A stretch of 64,000 nt of DNA. It comes from Bacteroidales bacterium (lineage in GTDB: Bacteria > Bacteroidota > Bacteroidia > Bacteroidales > Marinilabiliaceae). A program made the translations under genes and the position numbers. Numbering within the stretch: the stretch's first letter is position 1; each line of letters opens with the position of its first letter. Below are positions 26,227 through 35,605 of this stretch, piece by piece. The stretch covers positions 120,800 through 184,799 of the forward strand of contig JAKSLH010000004.1 in the NCBI GenBank assembly GCA_024401335.1, in the 5' to 3' direction. Under the pieces are notes generated by a model that was not told the DNA's origin, made no database searches, and was given only the letters and a program-made list of their open reading frames with translations.

Positions 26227-27279
26227 ATGCGAATAAATTCTAACGAGATCTACCTGCACACTATTATCTGTGTCGTACTGATTATCATTCCGCTCATGCT
26301 GCAGATAGAGAGCAGCGCCCTTAACATACACATCATGAGTCGTTTCTGGCTCATGGTATTCGGACTTCTGCTTACCTTCTACTCCAATTACCTCTATGCA
26401 ATAGACCATCTGCTCTACAAGAAGCGCTATATTGCGTTTGTCATCTTCAACCTTGTTCTCCTGGTGCTCAACGATGTCATCGAGACCAATGTTGTTGATC
26501 TGATAAACCCTGAGAGGCCTCACCATCGACGTCCGGGAGTGATACAGACTTTCTTCGTCTACTACCGACTGATATTCACTGCCCTTGGCGTGGGAGCATC
26601 GCTGGCGGTGAGATACTACAAGAAGCTCCTCGACAGTGAGAAGGAACGTAAGCAGCTGGAGAACGAGAAGCTCACATCTGAGATATCGCTGCTGAAATAT
26701 CAGATGCAGCCTCACTTCTTCTTCAATACTCTCAACAACATCTACGCGCTGATTGCCAAGTCGCCCAACGACGCTCAGAAGGCTGTCCATAGCCTGTCTA
26801 AGATGATGCGCTACATCCTCTACGAGAACACCTCGGAAACGATAAGCCTCACAAAGGAGATCGAGTTCATCGACAACTATAGCAAGCTGATGCACCTGAG
26901 GCTCAATGATAAGGTGAAGGTGACCTTCGACATTGCTGAATGCGAAGATGGCATAAAGATACCGCCGCTGTTGCTTATTCCGCTTGTAGAGAATGCCTTC
27001 AAGCATGGCGTATCATATAATGACGAGAGTTTCATAGAATGCCGACTGAAGATCGAAGACGACAATCTGATATTCAATGTGGAAAATAGCATAATAACGT
27101 CAGAGACTGAAGACAGGAGCCATTCGGGCATAGGATTGCAGAACCTCAAGAAGCGACTGGAGATCCTATACGGTGAGGCTGCGTCATTCACAGCTGGCAA
27201 GACTGATAGAAATACGTTTGAGACTCACATGATAGTGCCTCTCTACATACAGCCCAAACAGATAGAAAAGAATGAATAG
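26227..27279 (+). CDS. LytS-type sensor histidine kinase
   Basis: A 350-residue membrane kinase. Four hydrophobic segments lie at about 13-30, 43-60, 69-88 and 108-127. A coiled linker (about 130-155) leads to the His_kinase domain with the phospho-acceptor in LLKYQMQPHFFFNTLNN (His163). The C-terminal HATPase has PPLLLIPLVENAFKHG (N box) and GIGLQNLKKRLE (G box). It should phosphorylate the LytTR regulator encoded next, whose start overlaps its stop by 8 bp. No extracytoplasmic sensor domain is seen, so the signal is sensed in or near the membrane. ATG 26227 is chosen from the promoter position. Confidence 0.9.
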   Translation: MRINSNEIYLHTIICVVLIIIPLMLQIESSALNIHIMSRFWLMVFGLLLTFYSNYLYAIDHLLYKKRYIAFVIFNLVLLVLNDVIETNVVDLINPERPHHRRPGVIQTFFVYYRLIFTALGVGASLAVRYYKKLLDSEKERKQLENEKLTSEISLLKYQMQPHFFFNTLNNIYALIAKSPNDAQKAVHSLSKMMRYILYENTSETISLTKEIEFIDNYSKLMHLRLNDKVKVTFDIAECEDGIKIPPLLLIPLVENAFKHGVSYNDESFIECRLKIEDDNLIFNVENSIITSETEDRSHSGIGLQNLKKRLEILYGEAASFTAGKTDRNTFETHMIVPLYIQPKQIEKNE

Positions 27280-28024
27280 CATAAGGACATTAGTAGTAGA
27301 CGACGAGCCGCTGGCTCTCGACCTGGTTGCCGACTACGTTGCACAGGTGCCATATCTCGAACTTGTAGGCCGCTGCACAAATGCTAAGGACGCTTACGAG
27401 AGGATATCGCAAGGCGACATACAGCTTGTGTTCTGCGACATACAGATGCACGGCATGTCGGGCATAACGCTTATGAAGTCGGTGCAGTCGTCCAACAGAG
27501 ACACTAAGGTGATTTTCACCACGGCATTCCCCGAATATGCCCTTGACGGATTCAAGCTCGACGCTGTAGATTACCTGCTCAAGCCTTTCGACTTCGACGA
27601 GTTCATGAAGGCCGCAGGCAAAGCGAAACGACTCATCGACCTCGAACTGGGAGCCGCCGCTGCTCAGAGCCAGAACAACGCGGAACCGGTGGAAGGCAAA
27701 GACTATTTCTTTGTGAAGAGCGAATACAAGCTCGTGCGCATCGACAAAAAGAAGATTACATACATCGAGGGACTGAAGGACTATATCAAGATTAATCTTG
27801 ACGGCGAAGCAAAGCCTGTATTGACGCTTCTCAGCCTTAAGGAGATGATGAACAAGCTTGATGAGCCCAACTTTGTGAGAGTACACCGCTCGTTTATAAT
27901 CAATGTGGCATTCATCCGTGGAGTTGAACGCAACAACATAACGACTCACACGGGCGACAAGATACCTATAGGCGACCAGTATAAATCACAGTTCAACGAC
28001 ATTATTAACCAGAAGACTATATAA
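27272..28024 (+). CDS. LytTR-family response regulator
   Basis: A 250-residue transcription regulator. The receiver domain (1-120) has the acidic pocket VVDDEP (Asp10, Asp11), the phospho-acceptor in FCDIQM (Asp56), TTA (switch Thr) and the KPF motif (Lys). A short linker rich in Ala and Gln leads to a LytTR DNA-binding domain (about 148-250; FFVKSEYKLVRID..KITYIEGLKDYIKINL and VRVHRSFIIN). The 8-bp overlap with the kinase gene implies translational coupling. Targets are unknown; the adjacent DUF6057 and haem-lipoprotein genes are the obvious candidates. Confidence 0.95.
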   Translation: MNSIRTLVVDDEPLALDLVADYVAQVPYLELVGRCTNAKDAYERISQGDIQLVFCDIQMHGMSGITLMKSVQSSNRDTKVIFTTAFPEYALDGFKLDAVDYLLKPFDFDEFMKAAGKAKRLIDLELGAAAAQSQNNAEPVEGKDYFFVKSEYKLVRIDKKKITYIEGLKDYIKINLDGEAKPVLTLLSLKEMMNKLDEPNFVRVHRSFIINVAFIRGVERNNITTHTGDKIPIGDQYKSQFNDIINQKTI

Positions 28025-28039
28025 CCAAAATTCTACGAC

Positions 28040-29332
28040 ATGACGCCCGAAAAGCTCTTGCACTACATCTGGCAAAACAGGCTATTCTACCCTATCGACA
28101 TGAAGGTCGAAGGCACTGGCGAAAAGATAGAGGTGATAAACACTGGCCAGCACAACACAGATGCGGGACCCGACTTCTTCAATGCACAGGTGAAGATTGG
28201 CGAAATACTTTGGGCGGGGAATGTTGAGATACACACTACAACTGACGACTGGTACGCGCACGGACACGACAAAGATGCGGCCTACGACAACGTGATATTG
28301 CACATCGTGGGATCTTCTACGGGCAAGATGGTCCTGTCGAGCAAAGGGAGAACCATTCCTGAGGTGGCGCTCCGCTATCCATCGTCTATAGAAGAGAGAT
28401 ACAGTGCCTTAACCGGCCACCATACGGGCGATATACATTGCGCCCCATACCTGAAACAGATAAGCAGACTCGAGAGAGACGCGTGGATCGACAGGCTCAT
28501 ACTCGAACGCTTCGAGGAGCGCAACACAAGAGCTGAGAGCGCATTCGAAGCGAGCGGCTGCGACTGGGACCAGACATTTTTTACACTCCTATGCCGCTCT
28601 ATGGGCTTTGTTGTCAACGCTGAACCTATGGAGATGCTGGCTCGTCTGACGCCGGTAAAGATAATGATAAAGCACAACGACCCTATACAGACCGAAGCAC
28701 TCTTGATGGGTCAAGCCGGACTGTTACCTCAGACGGCAACCGACGAATACACAGCAACGCTCAAGAGGGAATATGAGGTGCTGAGGGCTAAGTTCAGCCT
28801 CACACCTATGTCGGGCTCCGAGTGGAAGCTGCTACGCCTCAGACCAAGCAACTTTCCTACAATAAGACTATCACAGCTGGCCGCCATAATAGCGAGAACT
28901 CCAGGAAACTTCGAAAACGCATTCCGCACGCTCAAGGCAGAAGATATATTGGAGCGACTCAATGTGCGAGCCTCAGCTTATTGGGATACACACTATGAGT
29001 TCGGCAAGGAATCGAGCACAGACCGCCCTAAGGGACTCGGCAAAGACTCTCAGCGACTGCTCATCATCAACTCAGCAATACCCTTTATCTTTGCCTTCGC
29101 TAGGCGACAAGGCGACGAGCTGGCGCAACAGAACATCATCAAGATGCTTAGTTTCCTGCCGATTGAGAAGAATAGCCGGCTTGACAGATGGACCGAAGCT
29201 GGCATCAAGGCCCTACACGAAGGAGAGGCGCAGGCACTACTGCTGCTCTATAAGAACTACTGCATGCCTAAGAAATGCCTGCTCTGCAGATGGGGACATG
29301 CCGTAATGGCGAAACATCAACCAACAGAATAG
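28040..29332 (+). CDS. DUF2851 family protein
   Basis: A 430-residue soluble protein of the DUF2851 family, widespread in Bacteroidota and without a known function. Recognisable blocks are EKLLHYIWQNRLF near the N-terminus, NTGQHNTDAGPDFFNAQVKI, WAGNVEIHTTTDDW and YDNVILHIV, whose acidic/His pattern recalls a nuclease-like fold, though no catalytic role is proven. The C-terminus has a CMPKKCLLCRWGH cysteine cluster that could bind metal. It begins 15 bp after the LytTR regulator and may share its transcript. Confidence 0.85.
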   Translation: MTPEKLLHYIWQNRLFYPIDMKVEGTGEKIEVINTGQHNTDAGPDFFNAQVKIGEILWAGNVEIHTTTDDWYAHGHDKDAAYDNVILHIVGSSTGKMVLSSKGRTIPEVALRYPSSIEERYSALTGHHTGDIHCAPYLKQISRLERDAWIDRLILERFEERNTRAESAFEASGCDWDQTFFTLLCRSMGFVVNAEPMEMLARLTPVKIMIKHNDPIQTEALLMGQAGLLPQTATDEYTATLKREYEVLRAKFSLTPMSGSEWKLLRLRPSNFPTIRLSQLAAIIARTPGNFENAFRTLKAEDILERLNVRASAYWDTHYEFGKESSTDRPKGLGKDSQRLLIINSAIPFIFAFARRQGDELAQQNIIKMLSFLPIEKNSRLDRWTEAGIKALHEGEAQALLLLYKNYCMPKKCLLCRWGHAVMAKHQPTE

Positions 29333-29380
29333 ACCACAGTCAAGCTGTCTTTAACTTGTAATTTATAACCCCATACATAC

Positions 29381-29424
29381 AAAAACAAAAACGCCTGAAC
29401 TCTTTCATCAAGAATTCAGGCGTT
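29381..29424 (-). terminator. Terminator of tRNA-Arg
   Basis: On the minus strand ACGCCTGAA pairs with TTCAGGCGT, with further pairing toward the loop, followed by a T-rich tract (TTTTGTTTTT). Hairpin at 29390-29424. Confidence 0.8.
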
Positions 29425-29430
29425 TCGTCG

Positions 29431-29504
29431 TGATACCGGAGGGATTCGAACCCCCAATCTTCTGGGCCGTAACCAGAGGCATTATCCAATTGTGCTACGG
29501 TACC
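29431..29504 (-). tRNA. tRNA-Arg(ACG)
   Basis: The minus strand folds as a full cloverleaf of 74 nt: acceptor stem GGTACCG with CGGTATC (one G-U pair), anticodon stem TCTGG/CCAGA around loop TTACGGC, and T arm GGGGG TTCGAAT CCCTC. The anticodon ACG (read as ICG) decodes CGU/CGC/CGA. No CCA is encoded. It has its own promoter and terminator. Confidence 0.95.
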
Positions 29505-29529
29505 ATCCGTATGTCTTTCAAAGACGATG

Positions 29530-29559
29530 CAAAGATACACGCTTTTTCTTTATCTGCAA
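29530..29559 (-). promoter_or_regulatory. Promoter of tRNA-Arg
   Basis: On the minus strand TTG (29559-29557), 19 bp, TATCTTTG (29537-29530): a full Bacteroidota promoter, 26 bp upstream of the tRNA. Confidence 0.85.
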
Positions 29560-29602
29560 TATCTGCGAGACAATTTTAGCAAAAATTAAATCTATCTCGG
29601 CG

Positions 29603-32600
29603 CTACTCTACTGCCTCCTCATCAACTGGCGTGTTAACAGCCTCCTCACTCTCACCAGCCTCCTCGTCATTATCAAACTGCATTTCAGCCAGAAGCACTG
29701 TCTTGCTGACGAAGTTGGTCAAGAATCGTTTCCTGTTGCTCTCTGGCGAGAGTGTATAGCGTATGCCTCGCGACTTGCTCGAACGGTCGGATGCAGGTAT
29801 GGTCTGAAGCGCTGAGTTAAACTCGCTATCCGATGAGAGTATCTGCAGCCACCCTCGCTTATAGTAGAGGTATATCCAGAAATCATCGCCTGCACTGATC
29901 TGCATACATACTCGCGGACCTGTCTTCTGAGCTATAAACTCGGCCTTGATGCGCACTTTCTTGTTGACACTGCGCGACCTCATCATCATCAGGTTTACTG
30001 TCGTGTCACATACATATGCCTTCTCCTGCGTGAGCCATGTCATGGCTACCTTGTCAAAGGTAAACAACTCACCAAACGATGCCGACAGGAGATTGGTCTT
30101 AGGATCTAGGCCCGATGAACGTTCTCTGAAGATGGCTTTCACCGACGCGGTGTCATAGAGCTCATAAAGACGCTGCGAGAACTTGTCATACAATGAGTCG
30201 CAACTAGGGGCCTGCGACTGCTTGATCTTGTTATAGAGAAGGGTCGCAAGTTCGTCATGGAACATGAAGTCGATGTTCATCAGAACATCCATGGTCTGCA
30301 CATTCCTGTTACGATCGTCTCGTATATTGCCGGCTGTGGTTATATCAAACGGACGTTTCTGCCCCATCATCTCGCTTATGCCTAGCTTGAGCTGTCCGAA
30401 ACCGGCTATGGTATTTTCACTAGGGATGAAGCTCATCAGCGAACCGATGGTGTCCGACTTGGCTATCTTCTCTGGCAATGTTATGTCAAAACGCTCAAAG
30501 AGGTCGTTGTGGTAGAGATAACCCTTGGCGTTGACAATGGATATGTCGGAGGCGTCTTTGCGCACCTCGGCGTATGAGCTATATACATGAACGGAGTCTT
30601 TGCGGATAAAGAAGTCCTTGAATATCTGATGACGCTGCTTGGGGTCGTATTTGTAAACGAGCAGCTTGTCGCCTACAGGTATGCGCACCTTTTCCGGATT
30701 GATGATGGAGGTGAAATAGGAGTAGCCCGTAGGTCCGTTCTTGGCATTGTGTATCATGCGTGCACCGCCGTCCCACTCAAGGAGCTGTCGTCCACATCTG
30801 ATGCGCGCCTCGCCCTTGAAGGCGAAATACTTGTCAAACTTTATCTCATCGGATATATGACCTATGGCATTCGAGACGAAACGGGTCTGTCGTCGGCCAT
30901 CTTCATCTCTATAGTTCTCCTTTGCTGTGGTGATGGAATCCATGAAGATGGTATATTTCACTCTCTCCTTATTGACGAAATCATAGTCACCGATAGCACG
31001 ATAGTCAACGGCGCCATTGATAAACGACTTGGCATTGTATATCTGATGATATGTCGAGTCTGTCTTCAGGTCAATGGTCGACTTCTCGAGCGGATCGATG
31101 CGTATGGTGTTCTTGTTCTGCGTAGAACGTATGGTAAGCAGTCCATCATCGGCCAGATGTATGGTGGCATCGGCACAGTTGACATACTTCACCTCCTCAC
31201 AATGCATCACGTTTGATGTGGCGTTGTAGATGGCATATGGCACATAGAAGGCGAGCGAGTCGTCGGTCTCTTTCTCGTTCTTGGTGCAGACGAAACGCAG
31301 ACCTGGCTGAGCGCCATGCATACCGATGGTCTGCTCGTTACGCTCCATATCCCATGTAAACTCTTTCACTCGGGTGCGGAACTTGATGGTGTTGTAGTGT
31401 TTCTCACCACCGGCTATGTTCTTATACGAGAACTTGCCTATTCGTTCATCAAAGTCGAGCATGGCTACCATACAGCGGTTGCCTACATAGCGCTCCATGT
31501 TGTGATTCTTCTCAAAGAGCTTATAGAACACCTCATTCTCTGTGAGGGCATCATTGGTCTCGTAGGCCTTTTCTACCATGGTGGCCTTTGTCGGACTATA
31601 TTCTCTGTTATACCAGTCTCTCTCGTTCTTTATGAGGTCACGACGCAAGCCGTCGGACACGAGTTCCTGCAGACCGTCCTGGTTGACCATATACTGCGCG
31701 AAATAGGTGGTGTCGGCAATGACGGTATGGTCGGTGAAGTCCATGATGCCAGCCTCTATCTTGGCTCCATGTGGGAGCTGGGCCTCGCCAAGTCCGCGAA
31801 GACCGCTCGGAGTGACAGAGAGACCGCCGTCGAGGATGCAATCGTAGCCTCCGTCAACTTTTTCGTTAGGGAACATGCGGAACTTGCCTACTGTGTTATA
31901 TACATTGAGCTTGTCGCTGAATGGGAAGAACTCCAGCTCTGTAGATCCTGAACGCACACGGCCGGTTCTCTCGTCGGTCGTTGACTGCTCCTTGCCTATC
32001 TGAACACCAGGGAAGGTTGTCATGGCATTAGGCGACTTGGTCACTGTGAAGTTATATGTCTCTCCTAGTGTCAGGTCGGGAAGGAAGGTGAAATCTGCAC
32101 TCGACGACAATGATTTCTGGTACTCTATGTCACCCGCTCCATGAAGTCCTGCATTGGAGAGGTCTATACCGGCATAATAGGTCGCTCTGCCTTCATATAT
32201 AGGATAGCCTTCCTCTGGCGCATTGGTCTGGAAACCTAGTGAGTTGTCTTCACGGCGGATGACTAGCTCCTGACGTATCTCGGGGAATATGTTCGACGTG
32301 AGAGCACCCTCAAAGCGTGTGTTTGAGTAGCGTATGTTGTTGATGTCTGTGAAAACAAACGGATCGACGGTGTAATAGAACTTATCGCGCTTATACTGGC
32401 CGTCCTGTATGTCCTCTGCATCGAAATAGACGTAGGCTTCTTTGGTCGATGACAACTCTGGGAAGCGTGGCTTCTTGCCTCGCAGACCCGACTTGTTGTT
32501 AGGGAAGTCTATCTGCAGCGTACCGGTAAGGTCGCATATCGTATTCTCTACGGGCACTTTCATGCGCTGTCCATACTGGTCAAGCTCGTTCGAGATGACT

Positions 32601-34594
32601 GTCATGTTCATGGCGCTGATGCGCTTAAGGTCGATGTTGAAGTTGTCGTATGAGAAATAGAAGTTGTCGCCTCTGAGGGTGACCATACCTGCCTCGATCT
32701 TGCCATTGAACTCGAAGTCGCGGTTTTTCTTGAGGAACACTCGTCCGCTGTCTGGATAGAAGGCTACATTCTGGAAGTCGGAAATGGAGATGCCGACAAC
32801 GCCATTGAGCTTTATATCATAGTTGCGTAGGTCGATGATGCCATTGGGCTGGAGACCTCTCGACTTCTGGTCATACTCTGTCGTAAGGCTCTCAAACACC
32901 ATGACATCATAATCTACATCGGCAAGACGTGGATTGCGAAGACTTGGGTTGGCTTGCTTGCGTGGATCAACGGCTTCGGCTTCGGCCAGTCGGTTGTCTA
33001 GGTAGTTATAGAGTCGCTGGGTTGGCTTGATGATGTCTGTGTCTTCGTTGTATTCTACAAAGCTGTCGAATGAGAATTGTATCATCATCATGCGCACTTC
33101 GCTGACTGTGGCGCCAATGAATCCGGCGTATGCCTCAGCGGTGAACTCGTCACCGCCGTTGTATCTGGCGAAGTCTTTGATCGACTGGAACGGATGCGAG
33201 AGGGCCATGCCTTGTATCTCGTTGTAGTCTTCCTGTCGATAGTAGTCTATGGACTCAAAGAGGGCCAATCCTCTGCTTGCTCCATCTACCATGCCAAGAT
33301 GCATCTCTTTCTCGCCTAGCCTCCACTTGATCTGCTCTACATCAAAGGTGACCATGTGGTATGTGTCATAGTACTTGCTCTTCTCTGCTCCTTCATCACC
33401 ACGTAGCATGGTTATCTCGCGGTTGCGGTCGGTATAGCGGAAACGCAGACCCGGATGTCGTATCTCGCCATCGTTGAGGATGACATATACCTGTGTGTTG
33501 TTGCTCTCTATACGGTCGGGATAGAGCGCGAAGCTGACTGCCCTGGCGGCAATGAAGAGCGTGTCTTCTCGATAGACAGTGAGCACTGCCGGATTGTCGG
33601 GCGATCCGCTGCCCTGGAATCGCTGACCTATCTGGGCGAAGCCGCCTTCGTAGTCTATGTCCTTGAATATGCCCTTAACTTCACGACGTTCGTCGCTCTT
33701 GGTAAAGAACTTTGGATAGGTCTTGCCGAGTGTGCTCTTGCTCTGAATGACTTTATGCTCCACTCGTCCATAAAGGGGATATGGGAAGTATTCGGTGTTC
33801 ATGAAGCATACGCTGTCGATATTGAAGTAGCTCTTGGTCATGTCAAGGCTATACTCGCCAAATGTTGCATAGGTCTTTGTTGGGTCGAGACCGCAACGCT
33901 GCCATGTCACTCGACCGCTCTCGCCTGTCCACTTGCGCTCGTCAAAGTCAACGACGCCCTCGGTTTCGAGTATCTCTACACTGTCGCCCTGAGCCGCACA
34001 GACGAGTCGCGACTTTGGTATGTCAATATATAGCTTTACGCCTTCATTGCGGAACACGACATTCTGCGCGTCGGTCTTCCAGAGTGCTGAGTTGGAACGG
34101 GCCACTGCTCCCGACTCGAGGTAGGCTGTGGTGGCGTTCAGATAGTTCTGTATCTTCTGAAGGGTGACGTTCTTTGTGCGTAGCTTCTCGCCGAGCACTT
34201 CATGCCACACGTTATAGTTGCTGCCCGCAATGCGTGAGTCGGCTCCATTGATCTGCATCATGGTGGAGATGAGGGCATGGTAGTCTGGGAAAGGACGGGC
34301 TTTTCGCTTCTTGAGCAGGTTACAGTCGTTGATGATATGCTGCTTGCGGTCTTCATTGGCTATAGGTGTCGCCATGAATTGCTTGAGTTCATCTATAAAG
34401 GCCTTTGCCTTCTTCTTGTCAGCTGAGATGCTGAATATGTCGTTCATCTGCGAGACGAACTCCTGTGGGTCGTTGCTGAATTCAGTGGTCTGAGCCACAA
34501 CGGTCTGCGGAGCGCCAACCAAGGATATAACGACCGCGAGGAGTAGCGACACACACGCGGTCACACCGAAAAACCTTGCTACTTTATGCTTCAT
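29603..34594 (-). CDS. Large exported protein of unknown function (1663 residues)
   Basis: I do not recognise a named family. A signal peptide covers about 1-34 (ending VVAQ). The first 170 residues are helical; the rest is beta-rich with many acidic and aromatic residues and no clear transmembrane helix, and the C-terminus is a short acidic tail (NDEEAGESEEAV...). No T9SS sorting domain, lipobox or terminal aromatic barrel signature is seen. Phrases such as GRVTWQRCGLDPTKTYATFG, NNTQVYVILNDGEIRHPG and VYFDAEDIQDGQY suggest a repetitive beta structure. It starts 6 bp after prmA and shares its promoter. The protein is probably periplasmic or surface-exposed and, given the housekeeping partner, conserved in the lineage rather than accessory. 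Confidence 0.75.
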   Translation of the reverse strand: MKHKVARFFGVTACVSLLLAVVISLVGAPQTVVAQTTEFSNDPQEFVSQMNDIFSISADKKKAKAFIDELKQFMATPIANEDRKQHIINDCNLLKKRKARPFPDYHALISTMMQINGADSRIAGSNYNVWHEVLGEKLRTKNVTLQKIQNYLNATTAYLESGAVARSNSALWKTDAQNVVFRNEGVKLYIDIPKSRLVCAAQGDSVEILETEGVVDFDERKWTGESGRVTWQRCGLDPTKTYATFGEYSLDMTKSYFNIDSVCFMNTEYFPYPLYGRVEHKVIQSKSTLGKTYPKFFTKSDERREVKGIFKDIDYEGGFAQIGQRFQGSGSPDNPAVLTVYREDTLFIAARAVSFALYPDRIESNNTQVYVILNDGEIRHPGLRFRYTDRNREITMLRGDEGAEKSKYYDTYHMVTFDVEQIKWRLGEKEMHLGMVDGASRGLALFESIDYYRQEDYNEIQGMALSHPFQSIKDFARYNGGDEFTAEAYAGFIGATVSEVRMMMIQFSFDSFVEYNEDTDIIKPTQRLYNYLDNRLAEAEAVDPRKQANPSLRNPRLADVDYDVMVFESLTTEYDQKSRGLQPNGIIDLRNYDIKLNGVVGISISDFQNVAFYPDSGRVFLKKNRDFEFNGKIEAGMVTLRGDNFYFSYDNFNIDLKRISAMNMTVISNELDQYGQRMKVPVENTICDLTGTLQIDFPNNKSGLRGKKPRFPELSSTKEAYVYFDAEDIQDGQYKRDKFYYTVDPFVFTDINNIRYSNTRFEGALTSNIFPEIRQELVIRREDNSLGFQTNAPEEGYPIYEGRATYYAGIDLSNAGLHGAGDIEYQKSLSSSADFTFLPDLTLGETYNFTVTKSPNAMTTFPGVQIGKEQSTTDERTGRVRSGSTELEFFPFSDKLNVYNTVGKFRMFPNEKVDGGYDCILDGGLSVTPSGLRGLGEAQLPHGAKIEAGIMDFTDHTVIADTTYFAQYMVNQDGLQELVSDGLRRDLIKNERDWYNREYSPTKATMVEKAYETNDALTENEVFYKLFEKNHNMERYVGNRCMVAMLDFDERIGKFSYKNIAGGEKHYNTIKFRTRVKEFTWDMERNEQTIGMHGAQPGLRFVCTKNEKETDDSLAFYVPYAIYNATSNVMHCEEVKYVNCADATIHLADDGLLTIRSTQNKNTIRIDPLEKSTIDLKTDSTYHQIYNAKSFINGAVDYRAIGDYDFVNKERVKYTIFMDSITTAKENYRDEDGRRQTRFVSNAIGHISDEIKFDKYFAFKGEARIRCGRQLLEWDGGARMIHNAKNGPTGYSYFTSIINPEKVRIPVGDKLLVYKYDPKQRHQIFKDFFIRKDSVHVYSSYAEVRKDASDISIVNAKGYLYHNDLFERFDITLPEKIAKSDTIGSLMSFIPSENTIAGFGQLKLGISEMMGQKRPFDITTAGNIRDDRNRNVQTMDVLMNIDFMFHDELATLLYNKIKQSQAPSCDSLYDKFSQRLYELYDTASVKAIFRERSSGLDPKTNLLSASFGELFTFDKVAMTWLTQEKAYVCDTTVNLMMMRSRSVNKKVRIKAEFIAQKTGPRVCMQISAGDDFWIYLYYKRGWLQILSSDSEFNSALQTIPASDRSSKSRGIRYTLSPESNRKRFLTNFVSKTVLLAEMQFDNDEEAGESEEAVNTPVDEEAVE

Positions 34595-34600
34595 TCTTGT

Positions 34601-35440
34601 CTAGTCTTTTTGAAGGAACAACCCATTCCAGTTGTTCATCACCTTCTTTTCTACGAGGCTAAGCCCAAAACGTTGTGCCTCCTTGAGCACTATGTCGGCA
34701 TCTTCAGAATAAAAGCCGCTGAGCATCATCTGCGCTCCTGGCTTGAGTGTCTGCGCATATAGATGCATGTCGCGAGTGAGTATATTGCGGTTGATGTTGG
34801 CTACTACAAGGTCATATTTTGGCTCCTTACCAAGCACTTCGGCGCCTCCAAGTATCGTCGTTATGCCGTTTAGGGAGTTGAGCGAGATGTTCTCTAGCGT
34901 GTTGTTGTAGCACCATTCGTCAATATCTACGCAATCTACTGCCTGCGCTCCGCGCATGATGGCCATGATGCCCAATATGCCTGTGCCACAGCCCATGTCG
35001 AGAACTGACTTGCCTGTGATGTCTTTCTCCATGAGATACTCCATCATCATGGTGGTCGTCTCATGATAGCCTGTGCCAAACGACATCTGCGGATTGATGA
35101 TTATCTCATATTGCATGGATGGGTCTGCTTCATGGAATGGACTGCGTATGCGGCATTTGCCTCCTATGACAATTGGCTTGAAGTAGTTCTCCTCCCACTC
35201 TTTGTTCCAGTCCTGGTCTTCTATGATATCTTCTTCTATCGTCATCGACACTCCTTCTACATAGGTCGAGAGTGTGGCTAGCGTGCCTTCTGTATAGTTG
35301 CTTATCTGTGCATATCCTATGAAACCGCCTTCGGTCTCTTCGAAGCTGTCGAATCCTAGTTCACCCATCTGGGCCATCACGATGTCAGAAGCTGTCTCGT
35401 CGTAGGGTGTTAACACTACAGTAACCTTCTTGTATTGCAT
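34601..35440 (-). CDS. prmA: Ribosomal protein L11 methyltransferase
   Basis: A 279-residue S-adenosylmethionine-dependent methyltransferase that trimethylates ribosomal protein L11. The N-terminal substrate domain (1-90) includes DWNKEWEENYFKP. The Rossmann domain has SFGTGYHETT, the SAM-binding VLDMGCGTGILGI (about 145-157), VDIDEWCYNN, and ANINRNIL in place of the usual NPP-like motif, as normal in PrmA. Length is typical. First gene of an operon with the 1663-residue protein. A full promoter lies about 32 bp upstream. Confidence 0.93.
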   Translation of the reverse strand: MQYKKVTVVLTPYDETASDIVMAQMGELGFDSFEETEGGFIGYAQISNYTEGTLATLSTYVEGVSMTIEEDIIEDQDWNKEWEENYFKPIVIGGKCRIRSPFHEADPSMQYEIIINPQMSFGTGYHETTTMMMEYLMEKDITGKSVLDMGCGTGILGIMAIMRGAQAVDCVDIDEWCYNNTLENISLNSLNGITTILGGAEVLGKEPKYDLVVANINRNILTRDMHLYAQTLKPGAQMMLSGFYSEDADIVLKEAQRFGLSLVEKKVMNNWNGLFLQKD

Positions 35441-35471
35441 GATTCTATCTGTTTTTTATCATTGTGGAACA

Positions 35472-35503
35472 CAAAAATAACAAATTAAAAGCGCTAATGG
35501 CAA
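35472..35503 (-). promoter_or_regulatory. Promoter of prmA
   Basis: On the minus strand TTG (35503-35501), 21 bp, TATTTTTG (35479-35472). Confidence 0.7.
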
Positions 35504-35568
35504 TATTAGTATGACAAAAAAAAGAGCGGTCTGCTCGCTGAGGTGTTTCGCATAAGAGATAATATGAC

Positions 35569-35576
35569 TATCTTTG
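35569..35576 (+). promoter_or_regulatory. -7 box before the membrane LytTR gene
   Basis: TATCTTTG; predicted start of transcription near 35583, so the usable start codon is ATG 35606. The -33 element is degenerate. Confidence 0.6.
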
Positions 35577-35605
35577 CATACAATACGAACACGAAACAAA
35601 CAACA

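Noticed and set aside
26086-27006. Long minus-strand frame opposite the LytS-type kinase
   Set aside because: It is the antisense shadow of a clear kinase gene; similar long shadows over 30.6-32.0 kb and 33.4-34.2 kb (plus) and 41.7-42.5, 47.5-48.5 and 53.7-54.4 kb (minus) were left out for the same reason.
29431-29504. tRNA-Arg as an integration site with a direct repeat of its 3' end
   Set aside because: I saw no second copy of the tRNA 3' end and no integrase in the flanking sequence; the same holds for tRNA-Pro and tRNA-Thr.
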